Shown: piece by piece, positions 1 to 8,001 of the stretch
Numbering within the stretch: position 1 is the stretch's first letter
Layout: every line of letters begins with the position of its first letter
Origin: Polyangiaceae bacterium
Lineage (GTDB): Bacteria; Myxococcota_A; Polyangia; Polyangiales; Polyangiaceae
NCBI GenBank assembly: GCA_041389725.1
Contig: JAWKRG010000002.1
Coordinates: forward strand, 1,116,001 to 1,180,000
Length of the DNA stretch: 64,000 nucleotides
Reading direction: 5' to 3'
Translations under genes and position numbers: made by a program
The notes under the pieces: generated by a model
What the model was told of the DNA's origin: nothing
Database searches by the model: none
The model's input: the letters and a program-made list of their open reading frames with translations, nothing else

Positions 1-1
1 G

Positions 2-1006
2 TACCGCACCGTTGCGCGCTACGTGAAGGACGAGCATCTGCGTCAGGCCCTGTCGTTCCACTCCCTCCTCGTTGGCGGCAACCCCTTCGAGACCAGTGCC
101 ATCTACACGCTGATTCACTACCTGGAGCGAAAATGGGGCGTGTACTTTCCACGCGGTGGAACCGGGGCTTTGGTGCGCGCCCTGGTGCGCCTCTACGAAG
201 AACTCGGCGGCGAGATCCGACTCTCCACGCCGGTGCGTCACATCGACGTGATCGAGAGCGGCCCTGACTCGGTGCACCGCATCGTGACGGATGGGCGTCC
301 ACCCGAAGACTTCACCGCGGTCGTTTCGAATGCGGATTTGCACCACACCTACGCCAAGCTGTATGCGGGGCAACGAGACGCCGAGCGCACGGCGGCGCGA
401 CTGGAGCGGGCGGACTGGTCCATGTCCCTGTTCGTGCTCTACTTCGGTACGCGCCGCAGCTACGACATCGCGCACCACACCGTCGTCTTCGGACCGCGTT
501 ACGAGGGGCTCCTGAGCGACATCTTCCACGGTGGGTCACTGCCTGATGACTTCAGTTTGTACTTGCATGCCCCCACCGTAACGGATCCGTCGTTGGCTCC
601 CCCGGGATGCGGCGCGTACTACGTGCTCTCACCGGTCCCCCACCTGGGCAACGCCAACATCGATTGGTCCAGCGTCGCGCCGGTGTACGCGGAGCGCATC
701 CTGGCGTCCCTGGAACGCTCCATGCCAGACCTGAGAAAGAACGTGGTGACGCGTCGTTGGTTCACACCCCAAGACTTCGCGAGTGAACTGTCCGCCTTCC
801 ACGGGTCGGCGTTCTCCGTCGCACCGCGACTCACGCAATCAGCCTGGTTTCGGCCGCACAATCGCGATCCGAAGATCCCGGGTCTCTACATCGTTGGAGC
901 CGGAACCCATCCGGGAGCCGGACTTCCCGGGGTGATCAACTCCGCAAAGGCCACCACCGGTCTCGTGCTCCAAGATCTGCGGCGCCACGCGGAGGCGGCG
1001 GCGTGA
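2..1006 (+). CDS. crtI: Phytoene desaturase (CrtI family), 5'-truncated by window edge
   Basis: Carotenoid desaturase that introduces double bonds into phytoene using FAD. Only the C-terminal two thirds is here: the frame is open from base 2, so the N-terminal Rossmann FAD motif lies outside the window. Visible family features are the LLVGGNPF and IHYLERKWGV segment, the GGTGALV stretch, a VVSNAD motif in the middle, and the terminal FAD-contact motif YIVGAGTHPGAGLPGV followed by a helix. The stop overlaps the start of the phytoene synthase gene by 4 bp (GTGA), so the two are translationally coupled. An internal GTG at 23 is not a plausible start because homology-like sequence continues upstream of it. 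Family assignment is firm; the number of desaturation steps cannot be read from the sequence. Confidence 0.93.
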   Translation, partial: YRTVARYVKDEHLRQALSFHSLLVGGNPFETSAIYTLIHYLERKWGVYFPRGGTGALVRALVRLYEELGGEIRLSTPVRHIDVIESGPDSVHRIVTDGRPPEDFTAVVSNADLHHTYAKLYAGQRDAERTAARLERADWSMSLFVLYFGTRRSYDIAHHTVVFGPRYEGLLSDIFHGGSLPDDFSLYLHAPTVTDPSLAPPGCGAYYVLSPVPHLGNANIDWSSVAPVYAERILASLERSMPDLRKNVVTRRWFTPQDFASELSAFHGSAFSVAPRLTQSAWFRPHNRDPKIPGLYIVGAGTHPGAGLPGVINSAKATTGLVLQDLRRHAEAAA

Positions 1007-1986
1007 CGAGCCAGCCCATGACTCTAGCGGGAGGCGACGCGGCCGCGCTGGCCACGGACTTGTCGCGCTGCCACACGTCCTTGGCAGCTCATGGCAAGAG
1101 TTTTCACCTCGCCTCGGCGCTGTTGGACGAGCGCACGCGCGACGACGCGGCCGCGCTCTATGCGTTTTGTCGCTACGTCGACGACGCGGTCGATCTGGCA
1201 CCCCCCGCTCAGAGCACTAGCGCGCTGCAGCGCGTGCGGCGAGAGGTGGAGGATCTGTACGCGGGCCAAGCCTGCACGCGACCTGCACTGCGCGAGTTCC
1301 AAAGAGTGGCATTTCAGCGCGGAGTGCCGGCTGAGTACGTGGTGGAACTACTTGCTGGCATGCAGATGGATGTCGTCGGTATGCGCTACGACACCTTCGA
1401 AGATCTCCAGCAATACTGCTTTCGCGTCGCAGGCACCGTGGGCTTGATGATGTGCCACGTGCTCGGGGTGAAGCAAGACCAAGCGTTGCGCCCCGCGGCC
1501 CAGCTGGGCATGGCAATGCAGCTGACCAACATCTGCCGCGACGTGAGGGAAGACTGGGACCGCGGGCGCCTCTACCTGCCGTTGCGGTTGCTGGAAGCGC
1601 AGGGAGCCGATGTTGCTTCATACCAACCGGGTGCCGAGTTCCCCATCCAAGACCGCGCAGCCTTCGCCTTGGCCTTGCAGGAGTTGCTGAAGGAAGCGCA
1701 GCGTCTATATCACCTGGGAAAGGCTGGTCTTCGCTTCCTCGACCTGCGGCCCGCGCTCGCCATTCACGCCGCAGCCGACATCTACGCCGACATTGGGCGC
1801 AGCTTGGAACACATCGACTACGACGTCTTGGCTGGCCGACGCGTCGTCACGCGCTGGCGCAAACTCGCGCTGCTGACCCGCGCGGTGGCGCTGGAAGCGT
1901 GCTCGATCCCCCGACGAGTTCTCGAGGCCGGGGCGACGCAAATCCCAGTAAGCGTGGCGAGGTATCCAGATGACATCCTTTGCTGA
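1003..1986 (+). CDS. crtB: Phytoene/squalene synthase family protein (CrtB)
   Basis: Head-to-head condensation of two geranylgeranyl diphosphates to phytoene, the first committed carotenoid step. The 327-aa length is normal. Both Asp-rich metal/diphosphate motifs are present: DDAVD at residues 60-64 and DVRED at about 180-184, the latter inside the typical LTNICRDVREDWDRGRLYLP segment. The GTG start overlaps the desaturase stop by 4 bp, and the last 17 bp overlap the next membrane-protein gene, so all three form one operon. Squalene-type synthases share these motifs, but pairing with crtI makes phytoene synthase the best call. Confidence 0.94.
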   Translation: MTSQPMTLAGGDAAALATDLSRCHTSLAAHGKSFHLASALLDERTRDDAAALYAFCRYVDDAVDLAPPAQSTSALQRVRREVEDLYAGQACTRPALREFQRVAFQRGVPAEYVVELLAGMQMDVVGMRYDTFEDLQQYCFRVAGTVGLMMCHVLGVKQDQALRPAAQLGMAMQLTNICRDVREDWDRGRLYLPLRLLEAQGADVASYQPGAEFPIQDRAAFALALQELLKEAQRLYHLGKAGLRFLDLRPALAIHAAADIYADIGRSLEHIDYDVLAGRRVVTRWRKLALLTRAVALEACSIPRRVLEAGATQIPVSVARYPDDILC

Positions 1987-2539
1987 AGAGCTGGCTATCT
2001 ACGTTGGTCGAGCACGTCAGTTCGAGCGCACGGACTGGAGCGTGTACGTGGGTTGGGTAGGATTGATGCTCGGACTGGTCGTTTCCACTGGCGGATTCTT
2101 GCTCTACGGTCACAGCCAGGGGATCCGCTTTCCCGGCGAAGCTTGGATGGTGCCGATTGGGGCCGCCATCTTCGCAGCCAGCATCGCCATCGACACCATT
2201 GGTCATCGCACGATCTACAAGGAAGCCATCAGTCGTGGTGAGGGCCTCGTTCACGGCATCACCATCTTCTGCGGGATTGGCAGCTGCGTCCTGCTCTGCG
2301 CGGCCTACGACGTCTCCAGCTTGTGGGTGCCCGCGATGGTGCTCACCGTGCTTTCGTTCATCTACAGCCTCATCGATGAGGCCTTTCATTGGCACCGCTA
2401 CGTTTGCGAGAAGGCGGACCGCGTGGAGATGTCCAGTCATGTGGGCATCTTCATCGGACACCTGACGATGATGGTGGGCTGGTGGGCCTGGTACTTCGCG
2501 GGCTACCCGGGCGTGCGCGAGACCCTGGCGTCCTACTGA
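1970..2539 (+). CDS. Unrecognised five-helix membrane protein in the carotenoid operon
   Basis: A 189-aa integral membrane protein with about five hydrophobic helices (roughly residues 23-46, 58-78, 93-113, 118-140 and 158-178). I do not recognise the family. It has polar residues at helix ends: Asp75 and His79, Asp136/Glu137 with His140 and His142, and His157 with His164. That arrangement could bind metal or haem, but this is inference. It starts 17 bp inside crtB and its 3' end overlaps the convergent lipoprotein gene by 7 bp, so it is co-transcribed with crtI-crtB. A role in carotenoid tailoring or carotenoid membrane organisation fits the context but is not shown by any motif. Confidence 0.8.
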   Translation: MTSFAEELAIYVGRARQFERTDWSVYVGWVGLMLGLVVSTGGFLLYGHSQGIRFPGEAWMVPIGAAIFAASIAIDTIGHRTIYKEAISRGEGLVHGITIFCGIGSCVLLCAAYDVSSLWVPAMVLTVLSFIYSLIDEAFHWHRYVCEKADRVEMSSHVGIFIGHLTMMVGWWAWYFAGYPGVRETLASY

Positions 2540-3384
2540 CAGCTGCCGCTGACGCAGTTCTTGCCCGTCGGGCACTTCACGCCGCAGCCGCCGCAGTTCG
2601 AGTTGTCGTTGCTCAGGTTGCGACAACCCGCGGGCACGACACAGCAGGTCGTCCCTGCGGCGCACGCCGCACCGCCGTTGCAGGTGCAGACAAGGCTCGG
2701 CCCCTGCTTCACGCACGTTTCTCCGTGCTGGCAGACGCTGCCATCACAGGTGCAAGCGCCGTTACCGTCGCAGGTGGCCGTTCCCACGCCGCCCGCGGCC
2801 TTGCACTGAGCCGCGCTGGTACAACCACAGATCCCGCCGCTGCAGGCGAAGCCGCCGGAGAATCCAAGGGTCGAACAGTCGTTGCCGCAGCCGCCGCAGT
2901 GCGCAATCGTCGGCGAAGTGGTGGAGTGCTCGCAGCCATCACTTGCCTGAGTGTTGCAGTCGAGGAATCCAACGTTGCAGGTGAGTGCGCACTGTCCGGA
3001 TTGACAGCTGGCCACGCCGTTGGCGCTCGGACACGGATCACAACTACTGGCGGCGCAACCCGTGTTCGGGTCGGTGGTGGACACGCAGCTTTGCCCACAC
3101 GCCTTCTGATTCGCTCCACAACCCCCAGCGCTTCCGCCAGTGCCGGCGCTTCCGCCTGAAGCGCCGCCGCCGGTCCCGCCTGCGATTCCCCCGCTGCCAG
3201 CAGTGCCGCCGGTTCCAGCTCCGCTGGCGCCGCTCGCGCCACCCGATGAAGCTCCGCCGCTGCTGTTACCCCCGGTTGCCGACGCATCGGGCTGGAGCTC
3301 GTCGAAGCGATCGTAGTCGTAGGTGCACGCTGCAAGGGACGCGCCGGCGAGCAGCAGCAAACATCGCTGGATGAACACTCTCAA
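2533..3384 (-). CDS. Cys-rich lipoprotein with Gly/Ser-rich linker
   Basis: A 283-aa predicted lipoprotein. The signal peptide ends in a LAAC lipobox (Cys20). A Gly/Ser/Ala/Thr-rich flexible linker (about residues 36-90) leads to a Cys-rich C-terminal half with repeated C-G-G-C-G and CxxG(Q/E)xC patterns, including several segments like SNDNSNCGGCGVKC. This resembles the small disulphide-rich modules common in myxobacterial surface proteins. No catalytic motif is visible. Its start overlaps the stop of the upstream TPR gene by 4 bp (ATGA), so the two are coupled. Confidence 0.82.
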   Translation of the reverse strand: MRVFIQRCLLLLAGASLAACTYDYDRFDELQPDASATGGNSSGGASSGGASGASGAGTGGTAGSGGIAGGTGGGASGGSAGTGGSAGGCGANQKACGQSCVSTTDPNTGCAASSCDPCPSANGVASCQSGQCALTCNVGFLDCNTQASDGCEHSTTSPTIAHCGGCGNDCSTLGFSGGFACSGGICGCTSAAQCKAAGGVGTATCDGNGACTCDGSVCQHGETCVKQGPSLVCTCNGGAACAAGTTCCVVPAGCRNLSNDNSNCGGCGVKCPTGKNCVSGSCQ

Positions 3385-4376
3385 AATCGCCCCGCAATCT
3401 GCACTGATCCGGGCCCGACTCGCACCCGCGCGCTGTTGGGCTGTTCGGCGCCGCTGCCATCGAGAGCGAATAGCGCGATCCCTGTTCCCAAACCGACTAC
3501 GCCCACCGCCAAGCCGATGTTGGCGAAGGTTTGGTAGCGCCGCCCCGCATCGATGTCGTCCTGGCTACCAGGTCCGCAGTGACCGTCGGGGCAGCCCTCG
3601 TCCAGGTCGGAATATTTCGACCGAGTCATCAGCCCGAAGACCGTGAACGCGGCCATTCCGGCAACACCGACACCGCCAGCCACGTAGGCGTAAGGTCGCA
3701 GACTCGTTCTCTCGTCTCTGGCTTTCGGTTGCGAACTCGGCGGCGGCTGGACGGGCTGCGGCTTGGCCGCCTGCACACGGAAGTCCAAGGTGAGCGCGCT
3801 CTCGCCGCCGGCGGCGACGACGATCTTCGCCTTACGCGTTTCACGCTGAGGAGCGCTCAGCACCACCTCGTACTCCCCCGGCGCGAGCACCAAGGGCTTG
3901 CTCAGCTCGTTGGGGCGCAGAGTGCGTGACCCGACCACAAGCTCGGTTCCCCTCGGCGTCTCCTTCAGCTCGATACGCACGAGCCCGACTTTGGCCTTCA
4001 GCTCCTCGAACTCCTTCTTGGCGACTTCCAGGGTGGGGGCATAGCGCTCGTTGCGATCCGCAGCCGCTTGCCCGATCTCCACGGCGCGCTCGAAGGCGCG
4101 ATAGGCCTCCTCGGTGCGGCCAGTCTCGCGAAAAGAGCGCGCGATCTGCAGGATCGAGTTGGGACTTGCGACGATCTCGTGACTCGCACGATAGGCAGAG
4201 AGCGCCTCCTCGAAGCGCCCAGCGTCAAAGAGCTCGTCCCCGGCAACAAACGTCTTCTGAGCGGCCTTCCATTGCTCTTTGCTGGCCTCGTGAACGGATA
4301 CGCCTTCAGCGGCAGCCACCTGCGGGACAGCCAGCAAGGCCAGAGCAAGCAAGTACGCACGGGTGCGTCTCGACAT
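3381..4376 (-). CDS. Exported TPR / PEGA-like envelope protein
   Basis: A 331-aa protein with a signal peptide ending near VAAAEG (residue 24). Two or three TPR-like helical repeats follow at about residues 34-110 (GDELFDAGRFEEALSAYR and a second AYRAFERAVEIG unit). A beta-rich region at about 130-200 resembles PEGA-type surface domains (IELKETPRGTELVV, then LVLAPGEYEVVLSAPQ). After a Pro-rich linker there are two hydrophobic helices (about 230-252 and 285-305) separated by a short loop with two Cys. This architecture is common in myxobacteria next to Ser/Thr kinases, and the kinase-like gene at 4488-7094 is its immediate upstream neighbour. The molecular role is unknown. Confidence 0.82.
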   Translation of the reverse strand: MSRRTRAYLLALALLAVPQVAAAEGVSVHEASKEQWKAAQKTFVAGDELFDAGRFEEALSAYRASHEIVASPNSILQIARSFRETGRTEEAYRAFERAVEIGQAAADRNERYAPTLEVAKKEFEELKAKVGLVRIELKETPRGTELVVGSRTLRPNELSKPLVLAPGEYEVVLSAPQRETRKAKIVVAAGGESALTLDFRVQAAKPQPVQPPPSSQPKARDERTSLRPYAYVAGGVGVAGMAAFTVFGLMTRSKYSDLDEGCPDGHCGPGSQDDIDAGRRYQTFANIGLAVGVVGLGTGIALFALDGSGAEQPNSARVRVGPGSVQIAGRF

Positions 4377-4487
4377 GGGTCAAACAGGTTAGTGTCCTGC
4401 GTCCGCAATTCCTATCAGAATTGCAGCCCGCTTTCCGCGCCCGCTCTCCGCGCCCGCCCTCATCGCGGCGCAGACACTTCTCCGCCG

Positions 4488-7094
4488 TCAAATCCCGCGA
4501 GGTCTGTAGGGTTTGCCCGCTGGCCTCGGCTGCCGTTCCTCCGCGGGCGCGGGCTTGGGAGCTTCGGCCGGCGGGGCCTCCGCGGGTGGACTTTCTTCGC
4601 TGGCAGCAGCGGGAGCGCTCGATGGCAGCGGCGATGGAGCGGCGGAAGCTCGAGACGAAGGAGGCGTGGCGACTGTTGTCGAAGTGGCTCGCGCGGCGGG
4701 TTCGCCGGGCTTGGCTACCGGTGACGGCTCGTCAGGAGATCGCAACAAGGCCGCACCCGTCGTCACGAGGGCGACCAACGCAACGGCAATTGCCACGGGC
4801 CACGTCCATTTGCTCCGCTTGGGGCTCGCAAACGGCTGGTCGTCGGGCGCCACGAGCGGATCCGCCGAGACGGTGCTCCCCGCGATGCTCTCCGCGCCAG
4901 GCCACGCTTCTTTGTCCTGGCTCGAGGATCCAAGCTCGCCTCCGAACGCTGCCCATGGTTCCAACGGCGCCCCCGGCTCGCTGCTGAGCGCCGCTTGCCG
5001 TTCCAACGGCGGTGCGTCGTCGCTCTCGCCGTTCGCGCTCGGTGCGGGAGGTGGTGCGCTCTCGAGTGCTGACGCGTCGAGTGCGACAACGTCGTCGTTC
5101 GCCCCCACTGCCTCGAGCCCGGCCGTGTCCATCACTGACTCCGACGTGCCCGCGCTCGGCGCGAACTCGGCGGGCGCCGGCGGCTTCGTGCTCGCCAGTT
5201 TCCGTACGACCGCGGGGACCGGCGCAGTACTCGCCATGTTCGCGATCGGCGGCACCGGACGCGTCGTGGGCGACGTGGGCAGCGCCAGGGGCGCGGGCGA
5301 CGGAGGCGAATTGACGGGTGGCCTTGGCGCTGGCGGTGCGACGGCTCGAGGGGAGGTCGAACGCGGTGGCTTTGGTGCCGCCTGCGGACTCGCCGGTGTC
5401 GTGGGCGTAGCGTTTCCAGGCCGCTCGACGTCCTTCGCCGAGCTGGACGACGAAGCCTTGGCGTCTTGCGCGCTCTTCGCCGCGCTAGACGACGAAGCCT
5501 TGGCGTCTTGCACACTCTTCGCCGCGTTGGACGACGAAGCCTTGGCGTCTTGCGCGCTCTTCGCCAGCGCGGACACGCCCCAGTCCGCATCGAGTTCGTC
5601 CGTCGTTGGCGCCTCCGCCTGCGCGCCGAGCAACGCGTGGCCAAGCCCGGTCATCGTAGTCTTGCCGGCTGACTCTCGCGCCTTCGGCATCGCCGGCGCC
5701 GCTTCTCCGCCCTCGCTCGCCGGGGTCCTACCCGACTCTCGCGCCTTCGGCACTGGCGCAACCCCGTCGCCCAGACCGCTCATCGTCGTCTTGCCCGACG
5801 ACTCTCGCGCCTTCGGCACTGGCGCAACCCCGTCGCCCAGACCGCTCATCGTCGTCTTGCCCGACGACTCTCGGGCCTTCGGCACGGCTGTGCCCGCGGG
5901 AGTGGCGGTTCGCATGCTGGGACGTGTTGGCGCCTCGCTGTCGGGGAACGCGCTGTTCGTTGCCGGGGCTTCCACCAGCGTCTCGAAATTCGGGAGCAGG
6001 GCGTAGGTCACTCGCTCGGGCGCGGGCTCACTCGGCGCTCGCGTGCCCCGCGTCGAATCGATCGCGCTGGCGGCCGCCGTCACTTCTTGCTGCAAGCGCT
6101 GTCGATGTTCGATGTTCTCGCCCGCGAGGCGCTTCACCGCGCTAGCCACCAAGTCCGAGCCGACGCCCAGGGGACGCGTCATCACCGCCAGTTCGTCGCG
6201 CATCGCGTTCAATGATGGAAAGCGCCGACTCGGATCGCGGCGCAACGCGCGGGCGACGAAGGACGTCACCGCGCCGGGAAGTCGCTCCCCGGGCCGCGTG
6301 GGCGATTGTGACAACGGGGAACTCTCGCGGATGGCCTTGCGCAAGCGACTCAACTGCTCGGCAGCGGAGCCGCCCGCTCGAGAGCGGCGCTCCGCCTCGA
6401 ACATGAGTCGATTGGAAAGCAGCTCCCAAGCCATCACGCCGAAGGAGTAGCAATCACATCGCTCGTCGGGGACGTGGCCACCCTCCAGCTGCTCCGGGGC
6501 ACGATAGGCCAGCAACTCGGGATCCTCTCGCGTGGCGTCGATGCGCGCAAACGCCGCACCGACCGCTAGGTCTGCGAGCATCGCTTCACCAAAGGTCGCA
6601 ATGAGCACGGAGCCCGGGTTGAGCCCCCCATGGATGCTCGCGCTGGGATCGATTTCTCCGGATGCCGCTGCGGCGATCCACTGACTGCGGACTTCGCACA
6701 GGGCAACCAACAGCTGGTGCAAGACGGTGAGTACGACGGCCACAGGCAGCGGCGCATGCTGTGCAAGGGCCTGCTGCTGCAGGAAGTACAAGGTCTCGGC
6801 ATCGACGTACTCGCTGACCACCGCGAGTTTGCCATCCTGCTCTGCCACGGACAGCACCGCTGCCACGTTGGGATGCCGCATTGCCTTCGCGGTCTTGCCC
6901 GCGTTGATCAGTGACGCAAGGTGCTCCGGGCCAATCAAGGAGGGCGGCAGGGTGTGAGCCAACACGAGTCGTCCGGCGTGACGACCTTCCCGTGCCATGC
7001 CAACGTAGCGCTGCCCCAGTTGAGCACCGGGGATCTCGCCGAAGAGGTCGAAGTCCCCGAATCGCTCCCCCCTGCTGCGCGCATTTCCGACCAT
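4488..7094 (-). CDS. Hanks-type pseudokinase with repeat-rich linker and one TM segment
   Basis: An 868-aa protein with a Ser/Thr-kinase-like fold at about residues 20-310. The late-lobe motifs are kept (YRAPEQLEGG at about 197-206, and a DCYSFGVMAWELL segment). The catalytic motifs are lost: the VAIK lysine position is His47 in LVLAHTL, HRDxKxxN has become HGGLNPGS (155-162), and DFG is DLA (175-177). It therefore probably lacks phosphotransfer activity. A long Pro/Ser/Ala linker follows, containing repeated PKARES(S)GKTTMSGLG units and AKSAQDAKASSS units encoded by near-identical DNA repeats. One TM helix (WPVAIAVALVALVTTGAALL, near residue 770) and a Pro/Ala-rich extracytoplasmic tail end the protein. 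Likely a signalling scaffold (inference). Confidence 0.9.
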   Translation of the reverse strand: MVGNARSRGERFGDFDLFGEIPGAQLGQRYVGMAREGRHAGRLVLAHTLPPSLIGPEHLASLINAGKTAKAMRHPNVAAVLSVAEQDGKLAVVSEYVDAETLYFLQQQALAQHAPLPVAVVLTVLHQLLVALCEVRSQWIAAAASGEIDPSASIHGGLNPGSVLIATFGEAMLADLAVGAAFARIDATREDPELLAYRAPEQLEGGHVPDERCDCYSFGVMAWELLSNRLMFEAERRSRAGGSAAEQLSRLRKAIRESSPLSQSPTRPGERLPGAVTSFVARALRRDPSRRFPSLNAMRDELAVMTRPLGVGSDLVASAVKRLAGENIEHRQRLQQEVTAAASAIDSTRGTRAPSEPAPERVTYALLPNFETLVEAPATNSAFPDSEAPTRPSMRTATPAGTAVPKARESSGKTTMSGLGDGVAPVPKARESSGKTTMSGLGDGVAPVPKARESGRTPASEGGEAAPAMPKARESAGKTTMTGLGHALLGAQAEAPTTDELDADWGVSALAKSAQDAKASSSNAAKSVQDAKASSSSAAKSAQDAKASSSSSAKDVERPGNATPTTPASPQAAPKPPRSTSPRAVAPPAPRPPVNSPPSPAPLALPTSPTTRPVPPIANMASTAPVPAVVRKLASTKPPAPAEFAPSAGTSESVMDTAGLEAVGANDDVVALDASALESAPPPAPSANGESDDAPPLERQAALSSEPGAPLEPWAAFGGELGSSSQDKEAWPGAESIAGSTVSADPLVAPDDQPFASPKRSKWTWPVAIAVALVALVTTGAALLRSPDEPSPVAKPGEPAARATSTTVATPPSSRASAAPSPLPSSAPAAASEESPPAEAPPAEAPKPAPAEERQPRPAGKPYRPRGI
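5446..5570 (-). repeat. Three tandem 42-bp repeats inside the pseudokinase gene
   Basis: A unit beginning GACGACGAAGCCTTGGCGTC (plus-strand reading) starts at 5446, 5488 and 5530, giving an exact 42-bp period. It encodes a 14-residue AKSxQDAKASSSxA unit in the linker of the pseudokinase. Copies differ by only a few bases, so the expansion is recent or is being homogenised. Confidence 0.9.
5734..5865 (-). repeat. Two tandem identical 66-bp repeats inside the pseudokinase gene
   Basis: Units 5734-5799 and 5800-5865 read identically on the plus strand. Diverged partial copies lie on both sides (about 5655-5733 and 5866-5890). Each encodes a 22-residue PKARESSGKTTMSGLGDGVAPV-type unit. The period is a multiple of three, so copy-number change preserves the frame. 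Confidence 0.9.
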
Positions 7095-7230
7095 TGTCCA
7101 GGCGTCGGCACTCTAGCGCGCCTGGGCGCACGTGGTGACGAGGACCGCTTCTGCCGCAAGAATTTCCGGGCAAACCTGGGCGGGACGCCGCGCGCGGGTC
7201 CCACGCGCGCGCCTGATCTATGCTGGAGGC

Positions 7231-7914
7231 GTGCGACGACGGAGGCGCCCGGTATTTCTGGGTCTCGGAGCCCCCGACGAGTTCCCGGATCCACGCTCCG
7301 CAGACGAGCATGGCCTCTTGGCCGTCGGCGGGGACTTGAGCATCGAGCGGCTGCTTGCGGCGTACTCCCGGGGCATCTTCCCTTGGTACGACTTGGGCCT
7401 ACCTCCCCTGTGGTGGTCGCCAGATCCACGCACGATCATGACGCCGGAGAGTCTTCACGTTTCCACCAGCATGCGCCGCGTGTTGCGGCGCTCAGCCTTC
7501 ACGCTCAGCGCCAATACCGCCTTCGGAGCGGTGATTCGCGCATGCGCCGATCGCGAAGGGGGCACTTGGATCTTGCCGGAGATGATCGACGCCTACACGC
7601 TTCTGCACGAAGCGGGATACGCCCATAGCATCGAGGTTTGGAGCGGCGCGAGCCTCGTTGGAGGCCTGTACGGCGTGCAGATTGGCGCGCTATTCGCGGC
7701 AGAGAGCATGTTCCATCGCGCGAGCAATGCGTCGAAGCTCGTGCTGATTCAGACCGTCCGCATGCTGTTCTCGGCCGGCATCGAGCTGTTCGACGTGCAG
7801 TTCCCGACTGCGCATTTGGCTTCTCTGGGGGCCTTCCCCATCTCCCGCCGGGAGTACCTTTTCCGCGCGCAAAACGCGGCAAGAAGACCGTTGCACCTGG
7901 CCCTACCTGCCTGA
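7231..7914 (+). CDS. aat: Leucyl/phenylalanyl-tRNA--protein transferase
   Basis: Transfers Leu or Phe from aminoacyl-tRNA to N-terminal Lys/Arg of proteins, marking them for ClpS/ClpAP under the N-end rule. Diagnostic segments are FPDP, then GLLAVGGDLSIERLLAAYSRGIFPWY near the N-terminus, WWSPDPR, GTWILPEM, and the GLYGVQIGALFAAESMFHRASNASK block followed by a DVQFPTAHLASLGA-type motif. I chose the GTG at 7231 because the family normally begins about 25 residues before GLLAVGGDL. A GTG at 7132 would add 33 unrelated Arg-rich residues and leave only 37 bp to the divergent pseudokinase. The Shine-Dalgarno at 7231 is unusually close, so the exact start is uncertain. Confidence 0.93.
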   Translation: MRRRRRPVFLGLGAPDEFPDPRSADEHGLLAVGGDLSIERLLAAYSRGIFPWYDLGLPPLWWSPDPRTIMTPESLHVSTSMRRVLRRSAFTLSANTAFGAVIRACADREGGTWILPEMIDAYTLLHEAGYAHSIEVWSGASLVGGLYGVQIGALFAAESMFHRASNASKLVLIQTVRMLFSAGIELFDVQFPTAHLASLGAFPISRREYLFRAQNAARRPLHLALPA

Positions 7915-8001
7915 CGCTTCCGCACACGACACCGGCTCTTGGCGCGGATGTTCGCACGCTTTGTAAGGGCCGGCCCCTGAGGACGCGCGTACACTCACGG
8001 C

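Noticed and set aside
4513..6006. Long plus-strand ORF (497 codons) opposite the pseudokinase gene
   Set aside because: Antisense shadow caused by high GC; the minus strand shows kinase-fold motifs and a TM segment.
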